32,156 bases of DNA, taken from positions 1 to 32,156 of the forward strand of contig JAFAUB010000046.1 in assembly GCA_019243635.1 (NCBI GenBank), in the 5' to 3' direction. Below are positions 25,977 to 32,156 of this stretch, one piece after another. The position numbers and the translations under genes are program-made. The notes beneath the pieces were generated by a model. That model worked only from the letters and a program-made list of their open reading frames with translations. It had not been told where the DNA came from and did no database searches. Position 1 is the stretch's first letter; every line of letters begins with the position of its first letter. This DNA comes from Pseudonocardiales bacterium. GTDB taxonomy: Bacteria > Actinomycetota > Actinomycetes > Mycobacteriales > Pseudonocardiaceae.

Positions 25977-27493
25977 GTGGGACGAGTCCGCAGCCTCCAC
26001 CGGGGTCGGTTCGCTCCCGGCTTCCCGACCGGGCACCACGACGGACACGACCCCATCGGCCCGCCCCTTCATCCGAACCGCCCACGGAAGATGCATTGAC
26101 GCTGTTCGCGTCCTTATGGGCGGTTGTCGCGCTTTTCCATGTCCTGACGAGCGGCCACGCCGAACAGATCGTCAGCGACGCCACGACGCTGGGGCTCAGC
26201 TACGTTCTCCTGGCGATGTGCGCGTTCTGGCTCCTGGCCAGGCCGGCATACAACCTCCCGCTGATGCTGGTGGCGGTCCTCGGGTTGGTCACCGCCTGGC
26301 AGGAAGCACCCATACTGGGGAACCACTGGCTCCTGGTGGCCTTTGTGGACCTCGCCTTGCTGCTGTCCGCGCCGGCCGTGTCGGGAAAGGGGGGAATAAA
26401 CAGGGACAGGCTCGCCGAGGTGTTTCTTCCGCTCGCCCGATGGTGCCTCGTCCTGTTCTACTCGTTCGCCGCCTTCGCGAAGTTGAACTCGGCGTTTTTT
26501 GATACCGCGGTTAGTTGCGGCACCTATTACTTCGATGAGACCGCCCGCTCCTGGGGTTTCGACACTCCGCTGGCGGTAGGGGCGGGAGGGCCGGCCAGGC
26601 TTCTTCCGTTCGTGACGGTCGTGACCGAGCTGTCGATTCCGGCTCTCCTCCTCAACAGGCGCACGCGAAGCTTCGGGGTTGTGCTCGGCCTGTGTTTCCA
26701 CAGCCTGATCGCTCTCGATCGCCTGCATCAGTTCGTCGACTTCTCGTCGGTCCTGGCCGCTCTGTTCGTCCTGTTTCTTCCGGCGCGGTTCGCGGCGAGC
26801 GCTCTTGGCTTCCTCAAGGGAAGAGGCGCTCGGCTTCTGATCTTGTGGGTGGCCCTCGCCAGCCTGGTCATCGCGGCCGAGTGGATCGGAAGCAACATCT
26901 TCTTCGATTTCGTCTTCCTCGAAGGCCGGTTTTTCATCTGGTACGTCTTCGACGCCACCATCCTGCTGGGCGTGGTTATGTGGTCGGTTCGGCACCGACG
27001 GCAGGCCCTCGAACGGCCGTTCACCTTCCAGGGTAGCGGGTCGATCTGGCTCGCGGTGGTCCCTGTGCTGTTGGTCGTGAACGGCCTGCTGCCTTACTTC
27101 GAGCTGCGGACCGCTTACGCATTCACCATGTACTCGAACCTGAGGATGGTGGATGGGATGAGCAACCACCTCATTGTCGGGTCCTCGCTCCCGCTCGCGA
27201 GCCGGCAGGTTGATCTGGTCAAGGTCGTGGCTTCCAGTGACCCGGGCTTAGGCCTGTACGCCACAGACGACTATCTGCTGCCCTGGGACTCGTTCCGGGC
27301 GTACCTGGCCGAACACCCTGAAGTGGCGATCATATACGAGCGCGGGGGCAAGGGATATGTGGTTCATCGGGCCTCCGATGACCCCGAGCTGGTCACTCCG
27401 CCGCCCCTGCTCGTCCAGAAACTTCTAGCGATGAGGGCCGTCGACGGCAACGACGAACCCAGATGCCAGGACGTTTTCTTCCCGGCTCTGTGA
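25973..27493 (+). CDS. HTTM-like multi-pass membrane protein (506 aa)
   Basis: An integral membrane protein with about ten hydrophobic helices after a Pro/Arg-rich 40-residue N-terminus. The segment around 150-175 (LFYSFAAFAKLNSAFFDTAV, then SCGTYY) and the later CFHSLIALDRLHQFVDFSSV resemble the HTTM domain, related to vitamin K-dependent gamma-carboxylase. The C-terminal 130 residues are soluble (LRMVDGMSNHLIVGSSLPLA, ERGGKGYVVHR). Substrate unknown. The ATG overlaps the pstS stop (ATGA), so it is translationally coupled to the Pst genes. No known link between HTTM proteins and phosphate uptake exists to my knowledge. Confidence 0.7.
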   Translation: MSGTSPQPPPGSVRSRLPDRAPRRTRPHRPAPSSEPPTEDALTLFASLWAVVALFHVLTSGHAEQIVSDATTLGLSYVLLAMCAFWLLARPAYNLPLMLVAVLGLVTAWQEAPILGNHWLLVAFVDLALLLSAPAVSGKGGINRDRLAEVFLPLARWCLVLFYSFAAFAKLNSAFFDTAVSCGTYYFDETARSWGFDTPLAVGAGGPARLLPFVTVVTELSIPALLLNRRTRSFGVVLGLCFHSLIALDRLHQFVDFSSVLAALFVLFLPARFAASALGFLKGRGARLLILWVALASLVIAAEWIGSNIFFDFVFLEGRFFIWYVFDATILLGVVMWSVRHRRQALERPFTFQGSGSIWLAVVPVLLVVNGLLPYFELRTAYAFTMYSNLRMVDGMSNHLIVGSSLPLASRQVDLVKVVASSDPGLGLYATDDYLLPWDSFRAYLAEHPEVAIIYERGGKGYVVHRASDDPELVTPPPLLVQKLLAMRAVDGNDEPRCQDVFFPAL

Positions 27494-27559
27494 GCAATGC
27501 CGGCGCCGGCAGGACGGACTCATGTCCCCAATCGGCGGATCGATGCTCACTCTTGTGAC

Positions 27560-27599
27560 GATGGCAAGATCATGCGATACGTGGCCATCCCTCGTGGGG
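27560..27599 (+). promoter_or_regulatory. Copy B of the duplicated two-hairpin regulatory motif
   Basis: GATGGCAA, CGATACGTGGCC and CTCGTGGGG repeat copy A. The inner stem here is AUC/GAU (3 bp) instead of 6 bp, exactly accounting for the 6-nt length difference between copies, and the second hairpin is UCCC-UCGU-GGGG. It lies 67 nt after the HTTM-like gene and upstream of the 843-aa protein gene. Confidence 0.55.
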
Positions 27600-27626
27600 C
27601 ATGCGGTCGTCCCTTGGTCGAGTACT

Positions 27627-27648
27627 GGACTTCTCTAGTTCACCTACG
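27627..27648 (+). promoter_or_regulatory. PHO-box-like site upstream of the 843-aa PstS-like gene
   Basis: GTTCACCTACG at 27638-27648 matches a PhoP-box unit; the preceding 11 nt (GGACTTCTCTA) are a weak unit. Distance from CGATACG (63 nt) equals that in copy A. A TATGCA at 27669 could be a -10 box. Confidence 0.55.
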
Positions 27649-27716
27649 GGGCGCAGCATCCTCCGACTATGCAGCATCCGTCAGCTGGTTCAGCGTCCGC
27701 GGGAGATGTTTCCGTA

Positions 27717-27803
27717 ATGCAGCTCAGCCGCGGCGTGTCGGCGACCTTCTCGCCGGTTATGCAACCGCGCGAAGCGGCGACAGACGGGTCGGACGGCGAG
27801 TGA
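27717..27803 (+). CDS. Possible 28-aa leader peptide overlapping the 843-aa gene
   Basis: ATG 27717 opens a 28-codon frame (MQLSRGVSATFSP...) whose TGA overlaps GTG 27800 (GTGA). A GGGAG lies 11 nt before the ATG, a little far. It would couple translation into the large downstream gene, which otherwise lacks a ribosome binding site. Confidence 0.4.
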   Translation: MQLSRGVSATFSPVMQPREAATDGSDGE

Positions 27804-30331
27804 CTCCTCCGCCCGAGCGCAGCGCACGACGGCCCGCGGCGTGCGCGGGTACCGCTGCCGTGAGCGCGCGCCGCGTGGTAGCCGGACTGCTGGCGATGAT
27901 GCTGGGCGCCGCCGTGCTCAGCATCATCGCCAGCTCGCCGCCGCCGGCCGCTGCCGCCGCGGATCCAGCGCAGACCGGCTCCGCGGTCACAGTGCCGGGA
28001 AAGGGCGACTTCGCGCACCTCACAGTGACCGTCAGCCAGACCCGGAACCTGATCAACCAGACGGTCACCGTCTCCTGGACCGGCGGCACGCCGACGGTGA
28101 GCAACACCGACTTCGCTGTCGACTACCTGCAGATCATGCAGTGCTGGGGTGATGACCCGGCGGGCCCGGACCGCACCCAGTGCCAGTTCGGGGCGGCCGG
28201 TAGCCAAGACGCCGACGACTGGGTGGGGACCCGGCAGGTCTCCTACGGCTACACCCTGACCGACCCGAACGAGAGGACATTCAAGCAACCGAAGAGCAGC
28301 TCCGACCAGGCCTACGTGCCGTTCTGGGCAGTGGGAACGACCGCGCCGACCGTCCCCGCCACGTCCAACAGAAACGACTTCTTCGACTCCCAGGTCACCA
28401 ACGAGATCCCGTTGGCCCGCACCCATGGGGATGGCACCGGCCAGGAGTTCTTCGAGGTCGAGACCGTGCGCGAGGCTGCGGGTCTCGGCTGTGGCGACCC
28501 GGTCACCACCGGAGGAGCCACCACCGGGCGGTCCTGCTGGCTGGTGGTCGTGCCGCGGGGCGACAAGGAGGTGGACGGCTCGATCCGCAACGGGAGTGGT
28601 ACCAGCCACCTGTCGTCCTCGCCACTGAGCCAGTCCAACTGGAACAACCGGATCATGGTCCCGCTGAAGTTCCAGCCGGTGGGCCAAGCCTGCCCGATCG
28701 GCTCGCCGGAGCGTTCCCTGATCGGTCATGAGATGGCGGTCGAGGCGGTCACCTCGTGGCAGCCGGCGCTGTGCGCGGGCGGCGGCACTCTGTTCAGCTA
28801 TACCCAGCTGACCGACGACGTGGCCCGCAGCCAGGCGCAGAATGGCCGGTTGGCGCTGGTGAACGAGCCGATCCCCGCCGACCAGGTGCTTGCGGGTCAT
28901 CCGCTGGTCTACGCGCCGGTGGGGCTGTCCGGGCTGGCCATCGCCTTCAACATTGACCACCAGCCACCCGCCGACGCACCCGCTGACGTCCTGCAGCTCA
29001 ACGGTCAGCGGTTCACGTCCATGAAGCTCACACCGCGGCTGGTGGCCAAGCTGCTCACCCAATCCTACCGGAACGCGGTGGGCACAGGAGTCGCGTTCTC
29101 GGGCTACCTGAAGAACAACCCCTTCGGGCTGCTCGCAGACCCCGAGTTCCTCACCCTCAACCCCGGCTACAAGGGGTTCGTCGACCCCGGAACGACGGTG
29201 CCGGACGCGCTGGTGCAGCTCAACGGAGCGGACGTCACCTCACTGCTGTGGAGCTGGGTCAAGGCCGACCCGGACGCCAGCGCGTTCCTGGCCGGCAAGA
29301 AGGATCCGTTCGGGATGGTGGTCAACCCCCGCAACGTGGATCTCGCCCTCCCGACATCCACCTTCCCACGCAACGACCAGAGCTGCGACATCCTGACCGA
29401 CGGCCCCGTCTCCTACCAGCAGTGCGCGCTGGATAACCACCCGTTCGCCACCGACATGCACGACGCCGGCCGCTCGGCCAGCCGCGGCGACTCCCTGGCC
29501 CGCAACACCGTTGTCGACCCCACCACCGGCCAACCGGTCTCGACGAAAGGCCCGCGACAGCCCGCGGGTCATCAGGCGTTGCTCGCGGTGGTGGACACGG
29601 CGAGCGCCGCCCGGTACGGCCTGCCGACCGCGCAGCTGCTCAACGCCGCGGGGACGTTTGTCGCCCCCACCACCGAGAGCCTGCTGGCGGGCGAGGCCGC
29701 CATGACACCCAGCGCGGTACCAGGCGTGCTGACACCCGACCCCACCGCTACCGACCCGGCGGCCTACCCGCTGACCGCACTGAGCTACGCGGTGACCTCA
29801 CCCTCGATGCTGGACCCGGCGGCGGCTAAAGACTACGCGACGTTCTTGCGCTACGCGGGTGGCAAGGGCCAGCAGCAGGGTCTCGACCCCGGCCAGCTCC
29901 CGTTGGGCATGGTGCCACTGCCTGGTTCACTCAAGGCGCAGACCATCGCCGCCGCCACCACCATCGAGGCGCAGACCACCCCCAGCCCACGGCCGACCAC
30001 CGGGACTCCCCAGAACGTGACCGGCGGCCTCCACGCAGCGGCGAGAGCCGGCGGCGACGCGACGAACTCGGGCGGTAGCCGGTCCACCGGGATGCCCGCG
30101 GCCGTCGCCGCCCCGAGCGGTGGCCCGCCGGCCACGGCGCCCAGCGTGGCCCAGTCGCCGGTCGCCCGGGCGCGGCGGACGCCGTCGCTGCCGGCGACCG
30201 CGGTGGGCGCCTTGCTGGTGGCCATCCTCATTGTCGGTGCGGTGGCGACGACGTCCGCGCCGGTCACCCAGTGGCTCAGCGGCGGGCTACGACGTCGCCG
30301 CCGAAGGGGGGTGACGCCGACCGAGCGATGA
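27800..30331 (+). CDS. Very large PstS-like surface protein with C-terminal membrane anchor (843 aa)
   Basis: The frame is open from 27497, but the first 100 codons lack a signal peptide and encode Arg-rich sequence; GTG 27800 gives a signal peptide (VVAGLLAMMLGAAVLSIIAS, then PAAAAA) and overlaps a leader ORF. The mature part has about 300 residues of beta-rich, Cys-containing sequence (FAVDYLQIMQCWGDDPAG), then a region with substrate-binding-protein features (ALVNEPIPADQV, YAPVGLSGLAIAFNIDHQPP, MKLTPRLVAKLLTQSYRNAV, YPLTALSYAVTSPSML) like PstS. A low-complexity Thr/Ala/Gly linker follows, then a C-terminal helix (AVGALLVAILIVGAVATTS) and basic tail GLRRRRRRG. Similar large secreted proteins occur in other actinobacteria. 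Role in phosphate or another ligand unknown. Confidence 0.75.
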   Translation: MTPPPERSARRPAACAGTAAVSARRVVAGLLAMMLGAAVLSIIASSPPPAAAAADPAQTGSAVTVPGKGDFAHLTVTVSQTRNLINQTVTVSWTGGTPTVSNTDFAVDYLQIMQCWGDDPAGPDRTQCQFGAAGSQDADDWVGTRQVSYGYTLTDPNERTFKQPKSSSDQAYVPFWAVGTTAPTVPATSNRNDFFDSQVTNEIPLARTHGDGTGQEFFEVETVREAAGLGCGDPVTTGGATTGRSCWLVVVPRGDKEVDGSIRNGSGTSHLSSSPLSQSNWNNRIMVPLKFQPVGQACPIGSPERSLIGHEMAVEAVTSWQPALCAGGGTLFSYTQLTDDVARSQAQNGRLALVNEPIPADQVLAGHPLVYAPVGLSGLAIAFNIDHQPPADAPADVLQLNGQRFTSMKLTPRLVAKLLTQSYRNAVGTGVAFSGYLKNNPFGLLADPEFLTLNPGYKGFVDPGTTVPDALVQLNGADVTSLLWSWVKADPDASAFLAGKKDPFGMVVNPRNVDLALPTSTFPRNDQSCDILTDGPVSYQQCALDNHPFATDMHDAGRSASRGDSLARNTVVDPTTGQPVSTKGPRQPAGHQALLAVVDTASAARYGLPTAQLLNAAGTFVAPTTESLLAGEAAMTPSAVPGVLTPDPTATDPAAYPLTALSYAVTSPSMLDPAAAKDYATFLRYAGGKGQQQGLDPGQLPLGMVPLPGSLKAQTIAAATTIEAQTTPSPRPTTGTPQNVTGGLHAAARAGGDATNSGGSRSTGMPAAVAAPSGGPPATAPSVAQSPVARARRTPSLPATAVGALLVAILIVGAVATTSAPVTQWLSGGLRRRRRRGVTPTER

Positions 30332-30352
30332 CCGGGAGTCCGCGGCTCCCGG
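30332..30352. terminator. Hairpin directly after the 843-aa gene
   Basis: CCGGGAG (30332-30338) and CTCCCGG (30346-30352) pair perfectly around a 7-nt loop, starting at the base after the TGA. It probably ends or attenuates the transcript before the next PstS-like gene. Confidence 0.55.
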
Positions 30353-30369
30353 CCACCGGTCCGACCCAC

Positions 30370-30403
30370 TTTCTGTGCGCAAGACCTTTCTGTGCGCAAG
30401 ACC
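30370..30403 (+). repeat. Perfect 17-bp tandem direct repeat upstream of the 344-aa gene
   Basis: TTTCTGTGCGCAAGACC occurs at 30370-30386 and again at 30387-30403, head to tail, about 100 nt upstream of the next gene. Two adjacent units spaced by less than two helical turns look like a regulator-binding site; no known motif was recognised. Confidence 0.7.
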
Positions 30404-30500
30404 ACAGTGACGGCGTGGTTGGCATGCCACTGGTTCGCCGGCACTGACGTAATGCCCGGACAGCAGTCCGTGCATCCCTGCGTTGAAAAGGATATCCGCA

Positions 30501-31535
30501 ATGCGGAAGAGAAGACTGTTCCTGGCCCTCGGCGTCTGTCTGGCGACGGTGGTCCTCACGACGGGCACGGCGTTGGCCGATCCCGTCCCCCCGCCGAACC
30601 CGCCCTCCGTCCCGTACCCACCGATAGAGATCGGTGGCGCGCAGACGCAAGAGGGCCTTACCGGCGACTTCTGCAACAACGTCGCCACTGGTGTCCCTCC
30701 CGGCAACTTCCCGCCCTGCGGGTCCTGGGATGTGGAAGGGTCGTCAACCGTCACCACGAGGGACCCGTCCGCGCACCCTGAATGCCAGAACATCCCCCGA
30801 CCCCTCCAAGGCGGTGACGGTTTCAACCGGCTGATCCAGTTTCCCACGTGTTGGGATGCCGCCCGGGTGGTGACCTCCACTGATAGCGGCACCCGTCCCC
30901 CAGGATTCACCTATATCCCGGAGGCCACCGACGCTCTCACCTACGCGGTCCGCTCCGATGGAACTGTTCCCCTGAACCTCGATATCCCGACTCTGAAGAG
31001 AATCTACCAGTGCGATCCCGCGCTTACCTTCCCGTCTAACCCGAACGGGTTCAAGCCGTTGATCGGGCAGTTCGGTGCCGGGAACCGGACGTTGTTCTTC
31101 AACAAGCTCGGGATCACCGATTCAGCCACCTACACCACACAGTTCCCCTGCGTCAGGGACAAGGACTCGAACGGGGTCGGGCTGCTGGCAAACGACGGGC
31201 GCGTGCTCACCGACCCGGCAAACCTGATCACGTACTCGTCCGCGCCGTACCTGGCTCAGGTCAACCGGGTGGAGCAGGATATCCACGGCCTAGCAGTTCT
31301 CGGGTCGATCAACGGGATCCCGCCCGAGACCCTGAACCCGAGCTCGGCGATTTCGCGGCTTGTTTACAACGTCGTGCCAACCACCAAGGTCACCAGCCCG
31401 ACCGGCCTGGGGACGATCAACGACTTGTTTGTCGGCCCGCAGTCCGAGCTCTGTAAGAACCCCACCCTGATCCAGCAACATGGCTTCAGCGTGGCCCCGA
31501 ACTGCGGTGACACCAGCCTCGTGACGACCAATTAG
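30501..31535 (+). CDS. Secreted PstS-like substrate-binding protein (344 aa)
   Basis: A TTG at 30483 opens the frame, but ATG 30501 has AAAAGGA 8 nt upstream and gives a clean signal peptide (MRKRRLFLALGVCLATVVLT, then GTALA before DPVPPP). The mature protein shows the pattern of an actinobacterial PBP-like family: GGAQTQEGLTGDF near the start in place of the usual GSDTTQ, SWDVEGSSTVTTRD, CWDAARVVTSTDSGTRPPGF, TYIPEATDALTYAVRSDGTV and DIPTLKRIYQCD. It has no membrane anchor and no lipobox, so it is probably released. Ligand unknown; phosphate is a guess from neighbours. The gap to the next gene is 31 nt, so the two likely share a transcript. Confidence 0.78.
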   Translation: MRKRRLFLALGVCLATVVLTTGTALADPVPPPNPPSVPYPPIEIGGAQTQEGLTGDFCNNVATGVPPGNFPPCGSWDVEGSSTVTTRDPSAHPECQNIPRPLQGGDGFNRLIQFPTCWDAARVVTSTDSGTRPPGFTYIPEATDALTYAVRSDGTVPLNLDIPTLKRIYQCDPALTFPSNPNGFKPLIGQFGAGNRTLFFNKLGITDSATYTTQFPCVRDKDSNGVGLLANDGRVLTDPANLITYSSAPYLAQVNRVEQDIHGLAVLGSINGIPPETLNPSSAISRLVYNVVPTTKVTSPTGLGTINDLFVGPQSELCKNPTLIQQHGFSVAPNCGDTSLVTTN

Positions 31536-31566
31536 TCCCCTACCTCTTCGTGGAAGTGAGTTCATC

Positions 31567-32156
31567 GTGCATAAGAGAAAACTATTGACGCGGCTGGGCT
31601 CGGGGGTGGTGGTGGCCGCGGTCACGGCGGGGTCGGCGTTGTTGGTGAGTGGGGTGGCCGGCGCCACCGTACCGACGGGCTCGCTGGGTACCGACACCCT
31701 CAACCCGGCGACCGGCGCCGACACGACCGCCATGAGCGGCACCACCTCGGCTCCCTGCCCGACCGGGACACAAGCGGTCAACCAGACAATCGTCGGGCCG
31801 GTACAACCGGACGGGACGGCTCCGGACTCCGCGACCTTCCCCGACAGCAACCCGTTCCCGGTTACCGGAACCACCAGCAGCAGCGCCGCTTTCTCCACCA
31901 GGTTCCCGTTTACCCTGCAGTTCTCCGACACCCTCGTCAACGACGCTGATCTCCGCGGCAAGACGATCCAAGTCGGTGAGTACCACGTGACTTTGCATTG
32001 CACCGATAACATCGGTCCGGCGGGGCAGCAGTTCGGCACCTTCACCGGAGGCCTCATCTTCGACACCCCGACGCACTACACCACCATTCCGACAGCTACC
32101 CCTACGCCTACGCCGACCCCGACCCCGACGCCGACCCCGACCCCGACGCCGACCCC
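31567..32156 (+). CDS. Secreted protein with Thr-Pro repeat tail, cut by the window edge
   Basis: GTG 31567 opens a frame without stop to the end of the window (196 codons plus 2 nt). The N-terminus is a Sec signal peptide (KLLTRLGSGVVVAAVTAGSA, then LLVSGVAGA before TVPTG). The mature part (about 30-175) is a polar, beta-type domain with two Cys (SAPCPTGTQ, VTLHCTDN). It ends in a run of alternating Thr and Pro that continues past the edge, typical of wall-spanning or glycosylated linkers in actinobacteria. A GAAGTGAG purine run precedes the start. It follows the PstS-like gene at 31 nt, so the two proteins may act together at the cell surface (inference). Confidence 0.75.
   Translation, partial: MHKRKLLTRLGSGVVVAAVTAGSALLVSGVAGATVPTGSLGTDTLNPATGADTTAMSGTTSAPCPTGTQAVNQTIVGPVQPDGTAPDSATFPDSNPFPVTGTTSSSAAFSTRFPFTLQFSDTLVNDADLRGKTIQVGEYHVTLHCTDNIGPAGQQFGTFTGGLIFDTPTHYTTIPTATPTPTPTPTPTPTPTPTPT
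32098..32156 (+). repeat. Thr-Pro coding microsatellite-like repeat
   Basis: From 32098 to the window end the sequence is a run of ACC/ACG and CCT/CCG codons (6-bp units, with longer ACCCCGACGCCG-type periods). It encodes alternating Thr-Pro and is incomplete at the edge. Confidence 0.9.

Noticed and set aside
27497..27799. N-terminal extension of the 843-aa protein
   Set aside because: It covers the conserved regulatory block and PHO-box-like site, and would place the signal peptide more than 110 residues inside.
27644..29062. 472-codon - strand frame opposite the 843-aa gene
   Set aside because: Antisense shadow produced by high third-position GC; no signal, motif or ribosome binding site.

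Overview
The window is GC-rich, uses GTG and TTG starts freely and carries mycobacterial/streptomycete-type regulators (an RsbW/UsfX-like anti-sigma factor with SigF, a SigF-type promoter, GTTCACC-type PHO boxes, an OsaA-like poly-HAMP kinase). This points to an actinobacterium, perhaps of the Pseudonocardiales or a related order; the genus cannot be fixed from the sequence. No rRNA, tRNA, CRISPR array or insertion sequence was seen.

Region 1 (1-8392) is the 3' part of an aerobic carbon monoxide dehydrogenase (Mo-Cu CODH, cox) locus. On the + strand lie the C-terminal part of CoxL, an XdhC/CoxI-type maturation factor fused to a YHS metal-binding domain, CoxG, and a run of very small genes: four or five one-helix membrane proteins and one DUF1059-type metal-binding protein. 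A perfect 17-bp hairpin (4852-4887) separates them from a convergent - strand block: CoxD (MoxR AAA+ ATPase), CoxE (VWA protein), two unrecognised small proteins upstream of coxD, and two more downstream of coxE (one GIY-YIG-like). A Mn/Fe superoxide dismutase (8518-9144) lies at its head.

Region 2 (9145-11077) has a long intergenic stretch and an unrecognised secreted protein of 443 aa.

Region 3 (11078-20296) is a general-stress signalling island. A 1307-aa soluble hybrid histidine kinase with five 92-residue HAMP modules, GAF, kinase and receiver domains is read leftward and is followed by two tiny overlapping ORFs. Read rightward are an RsbU-like PP2C phosphatase, an RsbV-like STAS antagonist, an RsbW/UsfX-like anti-sigma factor and SigF. 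Just after sigF a perfect SigF-consensus promoter (GGTTT-N15-GGGTA) precedes a DUF2267 gene, whose end overlaps a convergent gene for a Pro-rich membrane protein.

Region 4 (20388-32156) is a phosphate locus: phoU, a YegP/DUF1508-like gene coupled to pstC, pstA, a PstS with a C-terminal membrane anchor, an HTTM-like multi-pass membrane protein, an 843-aa PstS-like surface protein with its own C-terminal anchor, a smaller secreted PstS-like protein, and a secreted protein with a Thr-Pro repeat tail that runs off the window. No pstB is present in the window. Upstream of the pstC operon and upstream of the 843-aa protein sits the same roughly 95-nt block: two hairpin-like motifs followed at identical spacing by a PHO-box core. 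This duplicated block, the small-protein set in the cox locus and the XdhC-YHS fusion are the most unusual points in the window.
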